Source: Apoderus coryli
Taxonomy: Eukaryota > Arthropoda > Insecta > Coleoptera > Attelabidae
Reading direction: 5' to 3'
Length of the DNA: 64,000 nucleotides
Assembly: GCA_911728435.2 (NCBI GenBank)
Contig: OU452216.1
Location: 3,298,342 to 3,362,341, forward strand
In this document: positions 44,700 to 55,699 of the stretch, in pieces
Numbering within the stretch: the stretch's first letter is position 1
Layout: each line of letters starts with the position of its first letter
Program-made: the position numbers and the translations under genes
Notes under the pieces: model-generated
Database searches by the model: none
Seen by the model: only the letters and a program-made list of their open reading frames with translations
What the model was told of the DNA's origin: nothing

Positions 44700-45425
44700 A
44701 CGTAAATTAAACGTTGATTCAACGTGTCAGTCGTTGATAATTGGTCTTACGTTAGAAAAGTGACGGTTTATTTTAAGTTTAATTTTACACCATTCAGTTT
44801 AAACGTTATAGACATGTGTTTTTATTATCTAAATACAAGTACGTGCATTAATTATGTTTAATTAACGTTGTATATGTATTATAAATAAACCATAAAATAA
44901 AAACGTTTGTTTTAGGTGTTTTTTAAACGCGTGTCAAACATTGTCAAAATTAAAAACGTTTATAAAACGTTCTTTATGTAATTTATAATAAACCGGTATT
45001 TATAGCTAAAATAACGTTAGAAAATGTTCATTAGAAGCGCATAATTTTTAGAGGCGACAATAAAAACGTTAAAATTACATTTTTTAAGTATTTTATAATA
45101 ATCCGAAAATTACAGTTAAGGTAACGTGTAAAATAAACCAAAAAGTTGGATTGTTGGTTATAAATATGCAAAAATCCGTATACATTTTATCAACATATAT
45201 TTCACGTTACAAAAATATATAAAAGCAACTTTAAATAACGTGAAATCAAACGTTATTTAAATGTTCCTAAAATGCGTAATTAATACGATTACACAAACGT
45301 TTTTTTAAAGCTAATAATTAACGTTTGTGTAATCGTATTATTAACGTATTTTAGAATCGTATAAATAACGTTTGATTTCACAGTTGAATATATATACATA
45401 AATACGTTCAATACACGTTTTTTTT
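44700..45425. mobile_element. ACGTT-rich non-coding insert with central hairpin
   Basis: Interrupts repeat X copy 4. AACGTT, ACGTTA and ACGTGT words recur every few dozen bases. Its middle is the hairpin 45241-45380. No reading frame. Resembles 7732-9205. Ends not resolved. Confidence 0.6.
45241..45380. repeat. Long hairpin: 60-bp arms, 20-bp loop
   Basis: 45241-45300 is inverted at 45321-45380 with about seven mismatches. The arms contain TGAAATCAAACGTTATTTAA and ACGATTACACAAACGT. Confidence 0.9.
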
Positions 45426-45429
45426 TAAG

Positions 45430-45540
45430 CATTTAATACAGATTAATAAAGTTGATATTCTTTGGTTGTACTTTTTTTTGAAACCGCTCGTAAAGCTTGA
45501 ATCGAACCCGTAACAATTTGAATAGCATATTGGAGTTATA
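45430..45540 (+). repeat. Dispersed repeat X, copy 4, third part
   Basis: Matches 19496-19600: ACAGATTAATAAAGTTGATA, TTCTTTGGTTGTAC, GAACCCGTAACAATTTGAAT, AGCATATTGG. Keeps the B-box half of the tRNA-like segment; the A box is lost. Confidence 0.8.
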
Positions 45541-45544
45541 CAAA

Positions 45545-46199
45545 GAAACTATTACCAGTAAATTTCTACTCCTATAAAATCATCTGATAACCTGTTATTT
45601 ATATGCTCAAAAATAATGTTTCACCAAAATTAAAAAAAATAAGTCTCCTATACCGATGCCTTTGGGGACTGATCAAACAGCCTTAATGCGTCTTTTGTGC
45701 AAATTAAATAAGGTGAATAACTCGATATAGCTGTCCTCTAGGCTCATCTCCTTACATACCGCTTCTGTAATTTTCATTTTTGATACAATCTGTACCACAC
45801 CATTATTATTATGTTTCGATTACTGTTAGATAACAATGAATAATAGTTCTAATTAAACCACTCATAACAGTATGATTTCATCATTACCTAGTAGATTCTG
45901 ATAACTACTAGGCACAACAATAAATGTGATTAATTCTTGACGGATCTCGATAGCTTATTTCCTAACAATTCGCTCCATATTATGTAGTAAACTATTTGAA
46001 ATTGTGCTCGTATATATTATGTGGAATATTTTTTTTACAAAGAATAAATTAATAAACATAAATTATATATGAAACGTTAAACAAACAAATACTATGGGAA
46101 CATTCCCACAATAAATAGGTACCTACTCATATAGCTACATTAAACAATCTATTGTTTTCACATTTAATATAAAAATATGTCAAGTACAACGTGCAGGTA
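45545..46199. other. Unassigned sequence
   Basis: 45555-45755 is the inverted relative of 41805-41955. Otherwise nothing recognised. Confidence 0.4.
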
Positions 46200-46201
46200 T
46201 A

Positions 46202-48288
46202 CAGGGTGGTCCAACGAAAAGTTTGCACCTAGCTTTTCTCTTTTTTTTGTAGTCGAATGCGAAAATGCTCGGACACGTCGATTTTGCTTTTGAGGGGGAC
46301 ACATTTTAAACATATTTTTCGATCTGCGCCTTTAACCCCCTAGCGGGGGTGAGTAACAACCCTAAAATTTTAAATGGAAAGAGGGGTCTAATGACATATC
46401 ATTTGAAAGGACACAAAATTGTCTTTCTAATGATACCCTATTTGTCGAATTTTACTAAAACAGTTAATACGAAAACGACTTTAAAGACATTAAGCCGATA
46501 ATTTTGGTATTAATGAGAAATACAAATAAGTTTTAATTATTGCGAGTGAAAACACCTGCAATCGTTAGTACATTCCAATGTTTGTTAGTTTTAACATTGC
46601 TTTGTAAAAAAAGTAAACAAGCTGTTAAATTGATTTATTAAAACGTTACATTAACAAATGTTGAAAATGTGACCCATTTGATTCCATACAATAATACAGA
46701 TTTTGTTCAAATCTATTTCTAACATTTTGTAGCATATCAGGTGTTATGTTTCTGCACTCTTCTGTAATGCGTTGGCGAAGATCTTCTATGGACTCGGGCT
46801 TCGTGGCAAAACATTTATTTTTTAAGTGCCCCCAAAGAAAAAAGTCTAAAGGCGATAAATCCGGTGACCTGGCAGGCCATTCAATTGGGCCCCTCCTTCC
46901 AATCCACCGTCCAGGGAACCGGTCATCTAAGAACTGTCTTACAGGAGCCACATAGTGCGGAGGTGCTCCATCTTGCTGGAAATAAAGCCGATCAGCAGTA
47001 TGATTTTGGTCATCTTCTATTATTTGTGTTATTAAAGGATCAATTGTGTCTTCAAGCATGTTTAGGTACACTTCACCAGTTAAATTTCCAGGAATAAAAA
47101 GTGGTCCTATAATATGATTTCCTAATATGCCACACCAGACGTTTATTTTTTGAGGATACTGGGTATGAACCTCACGGAATAAATGTGGGTTACTGTCATC
47201 CCAGTAACGGCAATTGTGCCTATTTACAGCTCCATTCAAATAAAATGTGCATTCGTCGGAAAAACAAATGTTAAATAATAATTGCGGATCTTCAATTAAA
47301 CGCTGGCTCATTGCTTCACAAAATTGCAGCCTTCTATCAGGATCATCCTCATTTAGTTCCTGTACTAATTTGATTTTGTACGGATGAAATTTGTACGCTT
47401 TTAAAATTCGTATTATGGACGAACGGGAGACACCTGAGGCTTCAGCTAGTTGACGGGTACTTTGACTATGATCCATTTCAACATGCCCTAAAACAGCGAC
47501 TTCCACAGCTTCATTTCTGATCGGTTTCTGCGGCTGGTGTTTTACATTACAGACAGATCCGGTATCTACAAACTTTTTAACTAACTTGCCAACGTACACA
47601 TCATTCACATTTTTATCGGGATGTCTCTCATTAAATAAGCGAGCCGTAAGTCTAGCACTACTATTATTTTGAAAATAAAGTTTAACAATTTCAACTCGTT
47701 CTAGAATGGAATAAATCATTTTGTACGGTAAAAGTAAAATAACTTGAGAAGCAACCAAACTGAATCAATGAAAAGACTAAAATAAACGGTGTAAATTCTT
47801 TTCCTACACGTATCTGCAGTTTTTATTTCAACAAAAAACGCAAACGATTAGTGAGGAATTTAGTTCTGATAAATAAGATAGTGTTTTTGAAATCCCGTTT
47901 TTCTTCAAAGTAAATAATTTAGAAATGATTGTAGTTGTTTTCAGTCGTAATAATTAAAACTTATTTGTATTTCTCATTAATACCAAAATTATCGGCTTAA
48001 TGTCTTTAAAGTCGTTTTCGTATTAACTGTTTTAGTAAAATTCGACAAATAGGGTATCATTAGAAAGACAATTTTGTGTCCTTTCAAATGATATGTCATT
48101 AGACCCCTCTTTCCATTTAAAATTTTAGGGTTGTTACTCACCCCCGCTAGGGGGTTAAAGGCGCAGATCGAAAAATATGTTTAAAATGTGTCCCCCTCAA
48201 AAGCAAAATCGACGTGTCCGAGCATTTTCGCATTCGACTACAAAAAAAAGAGAAAAGCTAGGTGCAAACTTTTCGTTGGACCACCCTG
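46202..48288 (-). mobile_element. Mariner-type transposon with TIRs of about 350 bp, apparently intact
   Basis: 2087 bp between TA dinucleotides (46200-46201 and 48289-48290). The left repeat, from 46202 to about 46555, is inverted at about 47935-48288; reading both, I see only a couple of mismatches, at the inner end. Starts CAGGGTGGTCCAACGAAAAG. Near-identity of the long repeats and the open transposase indicate a recent insertion or recent conversion between the repeats. The most intact mobile element in the window. Confidence 0.95.
46646..47719 (-). CDS. Mariner-type transposase, intact, 357 residues (DD41D spacing)
   Basis: Start chosen at the ATG at 47719 (MIYSILERVEIVKLYFQ), because the first helix of the family's DNA-binding domain begins there; an in-frame ATG at 47758 would add 13 unrelated residues. 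Order: N-terminal helix-turn-helix (5-60), second one with QLAEASGVSRSSIIRILKAY (90-109), FHPYKIKLVQEL (111-122), catalytic CFSDECTFYLNG with D155, VWCGILGNHIIGPLF (194-208), YFQQDGAPPH with D250, and PARSPDLSPLDFFLWG with D292. Spacing of the last two acids is 41 residues. No stop or frameshift; the C-terminus (NGSHFQHLLM) is as in relatives. Confidence 0.95.
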   Translation of the reverse strand: MIYSILERVEIVKLYFQNNSSARLTARLFNERHPDKNVNDVYVGKLVKKFVDTGSVCNVKHQPQKPIRNEAVEVAVLGHVEMDHSQSTRQLAEASGVSRSSIIRILKAYKFHPYKIKLVQELNEDDPDRRLQFCEAMSQRLIEDPQLLFNICFSDECTFYLNGAVNRHNCRYWDDSNPHLFREVHTQYPQKINVWCGILGNHIIGPLFIPGNLTGEVYLNMLEDTIDPLITQIIEDDQNHTADRLYFQQDGAPPHYVAPVRQFLDDRFPGRWIGRRGPIEWPARSPDLSPLDFFLWGHLKNKCFATKPESIEDLRQRITEECRNITPDMLQNVRNRFEQNLYYCMESNGSHFQHLLM

Positions 48289-48412
48289 TATGTATGATGA
48301 TGTATGTACAAACAAACAATAATAAATCACAAGATATTCAGTAGCCATTACTATGACAACATCCAGTTTTTCTTTTCTCGAATTTAAATTTTTTTTTTTA
48401 AATTATAATCTA

Positions 48413-49310
48413 CAGGGTGTCCCAAAAATTCCCCACGTTTCAGAGAAAATAAGACGAACATCACTTATGTCAAAATTTCGAAAAAGGTCTCCTTATGAAA
48501 TTATGACCATTTTGAATATTAAAATTAAGCAATTTTCGAAAATCCCGCAAACGTTCGAAATGTTCACCATTTTATTCAATGCATGCGTGCAAACGGCGAA
48601 TAAAATTGTTTGAAGGGGGAGGTGGTGAGTTTTTAAGGGTAAAAAACGGTTAATCTCGATTTCCGGTAAAACTGCAAATCCTATGAAAAAAAGTTAAATG
48701 GCAAAGTTGTAGGTAATAAAAAGATCTACAACTTTTGTATCGACACTTTTTTCACATAACCTCAAAATTTATGTGAAAAATTCGAATAACCGAGTTTTTG
48801 GTTTTTTATTTTTATCTTTTGCAAAAAAAATTATTTTTTCCTGAAATTTGGTGAAAACTTAACTTTGTATGTCCCAAACATACAGTAATTTTTTTGATTT
48901 AAAATATTCATTTTTTCACGTTATTTTGACTTAATATCAAAAAAGCACCCTAATTTACAATCGAAAATTCTCACGTCAAAATATCTGCTTTTTTAAAAAA
49001 AGTTGGTGTGTTTTTTGTTCGTTGAAATCTCTACTTTCCGATGGTATAAAAAAAATATACACAGAAAATGCAAATAATGAAAAAAAACTCGAATCCGAAT
49101 TTTTTTTTTCTAATTACTTCTCCATTAGTTTTTGTCTCTTTGATGGCATTTCTTCATCGTTAGATTCGACAAACCTTCCCGATTTATGCCGCTTTAATAT
49201 CCTAAGAATGCTTGATTTACAAATTCCAGAGTCTCGAGAAATTCTTCGACAAAAAACATGCGGATTCACAGCAATAGCCGCCAATACTGCTATTTCATTG
49301 CTTGCTTGAA
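48413..49310 (-). mobile_element. Truncated mariner-type element
   Basis: Begins CAGGGTGTCCCAAAAATTCC after TA (48411-48412) and runs to a transposase N-terminal fragment, where a retrotransposon cuts it off. The far end is not found. Confidence 0.6.
49120..49305 (-). pseudogene. Transposase helix-turn-helix fragment
   Basis: Minus strand from 49305: VLAAIAVNPHVLSRRISRDS, GICKSSILRILKRHKSGRF, then unrelated-looking residues to a stop at about 49120. The S-R-IS-x-S-GI-SSILRIL pattern is the second DNA-binding helix pair of mariner/IS630-type transposases. Nothing of the catalytic domain. Confidence 0.6.
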
Positions 49311-49311
49311 T

Positions 49312-49828
49312 GAGATAATCTTAAAAATATTGATTTCCGCGACTGTACTCCGAAATGCCAGTGGGTCTGAATAAAATAAATAATAACTTCAAGTTTAAAA
49401 AACATCTAAGAGAGTGGGTACTAAATTCAAAAAACACATTGCATGAAATTATCGATTTTTAATTTTTTTTCTTTTTTTTTTTGTATCCTTTGGTTTCGTG
49501 GTTAGTAATCGAATTAGTATTGATTTAATTTGTTTATTAAGTATTAATACAGTATGAATTTTTTAGTAATTAGTAGGGAGTGGTAATTTAATTTAGTTCT
49601 GTTGTTATAATGTATAATCTATGTTCTCTGTATAAGAAAGTGTATATTTTGTTAAATTCAGCAAAACTAGAGAGACTAAATCTGGCGGTCGAAACCACGC
49701 ACAAACCTTTTAACAGGTTTCAGTGGGACCTTTGATTTATTTTCGACAATTATATTTATTAAGGATTTATTTTGTACCAAACATTGCTATTGTATGTATG
49801 TTGAAAATAAAAATTATTATTATTATTT
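49312..49828 (+). pseudogene. 3' end of a non-LTR retrotransposon
   Basis: Plus strand: MPVGLNKINNNFKFKKHLRE and WVLNSKNTLHEIIDF to a stop at 49462, the C-terminus of a CR1-type ORF2, followed by a roughly 350-base 3' UTR and an AATAAAAATTATTATTATTA tail at about 49808-49828. Confidence 0.7.
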
Positions 49829-49829
49829 T

Positions 49830-50284
49830 GTAGAAGTCGAAAACCGTCAACTTTTTCGCAAAAAAAAATTGTAGGAAAAAATCTATTAGGTTTTGGTATA
49901 GGGAATGCTTAACAAAGTGGCCTTTAAATTTTATAAGGAATCTGAAAAAAAATAGAAAATGTGGTCCTTCCATTTAAAATAACAAAGTAGGTGCTTACTT
50001 CCGGTATAACCGGAAGTAATATAAACCCGGAAATAGTACATCAATATAGAACAATTCCGATATTACCGAACGCCAAAGTTTCAGCAACATATCTTTTGTA
50101 GTTCCCGAGAACTTTGAATAGGCCACCCATGCTGAATTACCCTTTATATATAGATATATAAACTTTTGAACTGAGGTCATTTTTAGGATCCAGGGGTCAT
50201 GAAATGAAGGACTGCATACAAATTTTTCAAGATTTCGGTTGTGTCGATCTCCTGAACAGTTAGATTTTTTTTAAAATCTACTAA
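49830..50284. other. Unassigned, mariner-flank-like sequence
   Basis: CTTCCGGTATAACCGGAAGT (49999-50018) is a palindrome; the similar CTTCCGGTTATACCGGAA occurs at 25886 inside the mariner at 25744. Suggests an old related element; no termini seen. Confidence 0.4.
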
Positions 50285-50550
50285 AAAATGAAAAGCACTT
50301 CCTCATTGTTACTTTCGACGTTTCATTTCTGAAAAACCATCATCAACTTGTTTATTTTAAATACGGCCCTGAATTTTCTATTGTTGAATTGAAAATGGCT
50401 TTAAATTTAACAATAAACAATCCAAGGCCGTATTGAAAAACCAAGTTGATTGTTTTTCAAAAACGAAACGTCGTCCCTAGTGAAAATTTGTAAACGCTAT
50501 CTTTTTATCCTCAAAAAGTAACAATGAGAAAGTGCTTTTCATTTTGTTAT
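50285..50550. repeat. Decayed foldback, possible PLE terminal repeat
   Basis: Arms about 50288-50390 and 50405-50549 are imperfect inverted copies (ATGAAAAGCACTT, CATTGTTACTTT, ACGTTTCATTT/ACGTTTCGTTT, ATACGGCC). Near the middle of each arm is a TTGATGA...GAAACGTC string recalling the PLE hammerhead, but with C3 changed and poor stems. Confidence 0.65.
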
Positions 50551-50699
50551 ACCTATTTGTAAAAATAATGTCAGAAATAAAAACTAAAATCGCAAAAAAT
50601 CGTTTTTTCAAAAATTCTCGAAAACGGATAAAGTTAGTTTAATTTTGAAAAAAACCATTTAAAATTGTACAACTTTTCACTAATTTAACTGACATTGAT

Positions 50700-51760
50700 A
50701 TTCCTCCCGTTTCCAAGATTCTCAGTCGTTAATGTGTTTAGAAAGTGTTAACATAAACAACTACAGAAAGTGCAGTGCCCTCTTTGTTTAGCAATCCTCT
50801 GTCTGTTGCGTCTTCGCAAAACCGACAAGTGTCGTCCTCGGTTAGGCCCATCTTTTTGAGATGGTACTTCACTGGATGCTGTCCCGTAAAAAGCCCTGTA
50901 ATTCGCCTTAGGTCGCTTCTCTCCAGTTGGATAAGCTTCCCTGCGTTGGCCTCTGAAGGTTTGATAAACCTTTTTGATTGTCTTAGGCCTGGAGTGTTTC
51001 TCCCATAGGACTTAAGTTGTTCCTTTTCCCATCTCCGAAGTTCTTCCTTCATATGGCTTTTTGGAAGGCCAAAGATGGGTTCCGGGCCGCAGAGCGGAGC
51101 GTTTGCGCCCTCTTTTGCAAGTTGGTCCGCCGCTTCGTTCCCCTCTATGCCTTCCTGTCCTGGCACCCATGTCAGAGTAATCTTTTTCCCCTGAGCTGCC
51201 AGTTGCTTTAGGGTCTATTTGCATTCCCATGCTAGCTTTGACGTGAAGGTGTAAGACCTCAGTGCTTTTAACGCAGCTTGACTGTCTGACATAATATTGA
51301 TCTGCCGTTCCGGGATGCCTCTCTGCAGGCATTCTTGAGCACAACGATTAATAGCGTTGATCTCTGCTTGGAATATAGTGGGACTTTTCCCGAGAGATCC
51401 AGAGAGCCTGCAATTTGGCCCGTAAACTCCCATGCCTGTGTTCCCTTCTATTCCTTTTGAAGCGTCCGTATACCAGACGGATGTGTTTTCTGGGAATCGT
51501 GGTTCCCCATTTAGCCAATTTTGACGGTCTGCAATGACCACTTTAAATGGGATTTCAAAATCATGTTTGCGTGGCAAAGAGTCCGACGGTTTTCTTCCTG
51601 AATCCAAAGTTATTAGATTCAGGATTCCCATGTGTTCCTCTAGATCGCCAGATTTGTATTCCATTACCTGTGCCAGTTTCAGAGCGCTAATTGCTGCCTC
51701 TTTTTTGACTAGGACAGGCAAAGGTATTAGATGCAGCAACGTTCGAAATATAAGTAATAA
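50700..51760 (-). pseudogene. Non-LTR retrotransposon RNase H and C-terminal region
   Basis: Minus strand. From about 51745: LIPLPVLVKKEAAISALKLA, then an RNase H domain with SVWYTDASKGIEGNTGMGVY (first D), IFQAEINAINRCAQE (E) and INIMSDSQAALKALRS (second D); a frame change near 51210; GQEGIEGNEAADQLAKEG (final D) and a C-terminal zinc knuckle CRFCEDA. Order and motifs fit RNase H-bearing clades (I, LOA and related). RT and endonuclease are absent. All four RNase H acids are visible, but the frame is broken. Confidence 0.85.
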
Positions 51761-52470
51761 CACACTAAATATTATAGCAAGAACAATCTCAGGTGTTCGA
51801 AAGTACAATGCCCTTTCTACACTAAATGTTATAACACATGCTATCTCATTGTTATCTTGGACACAGTGTATATCAAATACGTTCCGATATTGAACAGTTA
51901 GATGTAAATCCCATTTGACAGCATTCGTACTGTAATTCCATGTACTAAACTATGGTTCTGTAAGCAATCAGTTGTTTCATCTCGCACAGCCGTGTATACT
52001 CCTTTTTATCTTCGTACATTTCCCATACATTAAGCACATTATTATTATTTGTGGTTTATTTTTGCGTACTACGTACTCCGCAATTTGCAATAATAGTCAT
52101 TTATTAGAGTGATTAGTTTTTATACTACACACTTCCTTCTATCGTAAATATTGGGCATTCGATGCAGATAAATAACTTTTGAAGTTTATGATAGCCGGCA
52201 AAGTTTATAAAACAACAGCGGATGTTTTTCATTTTTTTCTTATTACTCGTATTTTCTACGTTAAATTTAATATGGGGGAACGAAGAATGACACTGTTTCT
52301 TGTCCTAGAGGGTATTTGAACAGCTCATTGCTTCAAGAGAAAATATTGCCAGCATTACAATGAATAAATGTGAATACTGTAATTTATCAACACGAAGTTT
52401 GCTAAAAAACATGACTTCCTTTTCTCACCCTGTATAAGTGGATGAATAAAAGAAATATACCGGTCGAACC
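51761..52470. other. Unassigned sequence
   Basis: 51740-51890 contains a short tandem-like recurrence of CACTAAATATTATA/ACACTAAATGTTATA and TCGAA words. Nothing else recognised. Confidence 0.35.
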
Positions 52471-52895
52471 AGGGGCGTAGTGACCAGTGTTCCGCGTGTT
52501 CCACGGAACACGGGCCCTGTATCCTCAAGGGGCCCGGTATTGTATCGGATGGGTTAGGAATTGTACGTCAAATATTCCGGTGACATTTCTGATACGATAT
52601 CGTCTCAACTTGTTTCGTTTAGGAATTGTTTTAAGGGTGATTTATGTAAGATAAAATCAATTAAAGACCTAATGGAATTTTTATTAATTGAAAATTTCAG
52701 TTCCTGTAGTAGCTTCAGTGTATTTGTATCTGTAGCAACAGCCGAACGTTCATTTCCAAGTTGAGATTGATATAAAGTTTTATTAGAAACACCATGGGAC
52801 ACAAAAGGCTATCGGGGTTGTCAATTCTATCAATTGAGAACCGGACTGCGGGACAAATAGACGTGTCTTCCATAGTATCGACTTTTGCGAATCTA
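52471..52895 (+). pseudogene. hAT-type (ZMYM1-like) transposase C-terminus
   Basis: Starts with a CAGGGGCGTAGTGACCAG string at about 52470, a usual hAT terminus. The plus strand then reads YVKYSGDISDTISSQLVSF, FSVFVSVATAERSFPSLRLI-type residues, a stop (TAA where a codon for a middle residue is expected, at about 52771), then SFIRNTMGHKRLSGLSILSI. The ERSF and RNTM-RL-L-LSIE blocks are the hAT dimerisation domain. Only terminus plus C-terminal domain remain; the right end is cut off by the retrotransposon at 52896. Confidence 0.75.
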
Positions 52896-54385
52896 ATAAT
52901 AATAATAAATTTATTTGCAGTTCAAAAAAAAAACAAGTTACAACTCTAATAATTATTACATTACCAAAAAAAAAAGTAGGACTACAAAAAGTTCTAGATG
53001 CCAGTATAACTACTGATTTTGAAATCTAGGCCCGAAAAAAAAAACATAATTTACGCTAACCGTACGTACCTTAAAATACAAAATTCAACAAGAAAACTAA
53101 GAAATAGAAATATAATTAATATTACAACAATAATAAAAAAAAATGTGAACAAAATTCTAGTTAATAACAAAGAAATAATGTTGATAATCTTTTATAAGAG
53201 TGAATTTAACAAAAAACCACGCAATTTTCGTCTGATTGTGAAAAGGCTTAACGACTTCAAAGTATCCTGAATCTTATTAGACAACTTATATATTTGAAAG
53301 GAAAATGATCTCTCGAAACTTGAAGTTCTATGAGCTGGGGGTGAAAGAAGATTAATGTATCTAATATTCACATTGTGAACGTCAGAACGGAATGTGATTT
53401 TATTGTATAAGTATGGAGACTGTGCCCGGGTCAGAATAGAGTGGAATAAAACCGCTGAATGAAGATGTCTACGAGCTTCCATGGAGAGCCACTTGACATC
53501 AACGAGTTTATGGCCTACTCGGTCGTACTTCCTGATGCCGAATATGTATCGCAAGCAAGATTTTTGTACACGTTCGATGCGGTTTTTATCAACATTTAAT
53601 AAACTAGGAGTATATACTACATCACGGTAATTAAAATTACTGAGCACCAAGGCATCAGTTAGTTTAGTTTTAAGCTCTATTGAAAGTATATGTCTGTGTG
53701 GGTATAACATTTTCAAGGAGGAATATGATTTTGAAATGCATCCCGAAATATGCTCGGAAAAGCGCAAATCACAATCCATCACAAGACCCAAGTTTCTCGC
53801 ACTCTGAGACACTTTCAAATAGACATCATTAAATTTAATTTTCATAGAATCTGATATGGTTTGTCTATTTTTACCAAAGAGCAATACCTGAGTCTTTGAA
53901 GGATTTATTGACAGCTGATGTCCCTCCGACCAGCCCAAAAGTGCTTCCAAATCGAAATTAGTTTTCCTACAAGCATCTACGTAATCATGAGCATAAAAAG
54001 AGTGCTTTATTTGACTATTATCAGCATACATGAATGTATCGCCAAATGTAACACTTACTGGGAGTGTCACTGTATACGAGTATATTCAGAATAACAAGGG
54101 TCCCAAAATCGATCCTTGTGGGACACCACATAATATACTACCTGAGGTGGAGCAATCTCTGTTAGTTTCCACGTATTGAAATCTTCCGGATAGATATCTT
54201 TTAACTAGTTCGATAGCATTTGACGAAAATCCAATGTATTTCAGAATTGCTAGCAAAAGTTCATGGCTAATTTTTTCAAACGCTTTACTATAGTCAACTA
54301 AGATCAATGATACTACTTTGCCATTATCAATATCACGAAAAATATCGTCCGTGATATCCAGCAGTGAAAAATTATCTTATCGAAT
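52896..54385 (-). pseudogene. Non-LTR retrotransposon (CR1 group), 5'-truncated
   Basis: Minus strand, 3' tail (TTA)n seen as TAATAATAATAATAAATTTA at 52896. From 5': LVDYSKAFEKISHELLLAIL, CGVPQGSILGPLLF (to 54086), a frameshift, then an open frame (54070-53192) with FMYADNSQIKHSF, LGLVMDCDLRFSEHI, RIERVQKSCLRYIFGIRKYD and a C-terminus ending RRKLRGFLLNSLL. The catalytic YADD reads YADN. No endonuclease. Confidence 0.88.
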
Positions 54386-54389
54386 ACTC

Positions 54390-55699
54390 CTCGGGCCTTG
54401 ATAAATACTCAAAATTTTGTCATAGAAAATCCTTCAAGCGAGTTGGTTAAGGATAATAGCCCTCGGCCTGCGGCAGCAACACGCAACACGCTTTCGGCAT
54501 TCTCTATAACAAAATTACCTCGGTATTACTATTGAAAATAATGTCAAATCCTACCTATTACATGACAGTTCTAGATAAAATATTTTAAGAACCGGCGCTG
54601 ATGAATAAAGATTAATTTAAACAAAATTTTATTAACCACATTAAGACATTACACAAGTGTTACTTTTTGCGCTACTTTCCCATCAAAATTTCGGTAGGTA
54701 GTAGTACCTAAACCAAATTAAATTAATAATATAATTACTACATATAAAAAATGTTTATTTCACTTTCAGCCACAAGAGTGTTTTGCTATTAAAAATTTTC
54801 ACCGAAAAACCAATTTTTAACAATTCCAAATATTTTCGAAATTGCCACTCATTAAAGCTTAAGTAGGTACGTTGTAAATACTGGCGAAACAAGATCATAT
54901 CTATATTTTGTTATTAAAATATTTAATACAATTAGGAGCAAGCCATCAAGATAATAATTAAATCCAATTTACATTATTTACACAGTGGTGTAGCTAAAAA
55001 CTTTCATTTATGTGTAATTTATCAAATGTCTCAAATGATATAATTTTGACAATTTTTTTCGAGTTTTAGGCCGTTTTATTGTCATAATTTTTTTAAATTG
55101 AAACTTCAAAAATTTCGAACGGATTTGTTGTTATACAGGGGTGAACAGAAAGTTACATTTTACTCTAAACTTTTCAACACCCTGTAGAAAAAACTCACGA
55201 CCGAATAATGATCTTTTTTACAATATTTTGAAGCCACATCTTTTCTGAACAACTTGTTTTTTGATTCATACCGATATCTGTATTCTTAAAAGAAAAACAC
55301 TGGTTTCAAAGAAATAATGCAATAATGCTTTATTAAGTGTAGGAACAAAAAAATTAAAAATTAGGTATTGCAAAATTCCGTATATAGATTCATTGATAAT
55401 GTCTTTAGGACAGCGATTCTCTAATGAAAATCTGCCAGCCTACACGGAAAAAAATACTATTGAAGTTTCAAATATTAGTTAGTATTTGGTCGCGATTCAT
55501 TGTTTCGAATACATTTATTATGGCTTCAAGTCCATGTAATTCCAACAATATAATACTTCGTTTTGAGGTAATTGCTGGTAAGTTATTAAATTTAAAATAT
55601 TTTATATTTCCGCTAAAAAAAATTTAAGGCAATAAACAAACCCGTCACAATCTAAAATTTGCACACACCTATACAGTTGCAGTTATATAAATTAATCAC
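54390..55699. other. Unassigned AT-rich sequence
   Basis: 54395-54540 is less AT-rich than its surroundings (CCTCGGCCTGCGGCAGCAAC) but has no recognised gene. Nothing else seen. Confidence 0.4.

Noticed and set aside
50320..50345. Active hammerhead ribozyme
   Set aside because: C3 of the core is T and stem II is weak in the left arm; the right arm lacks two core bases.
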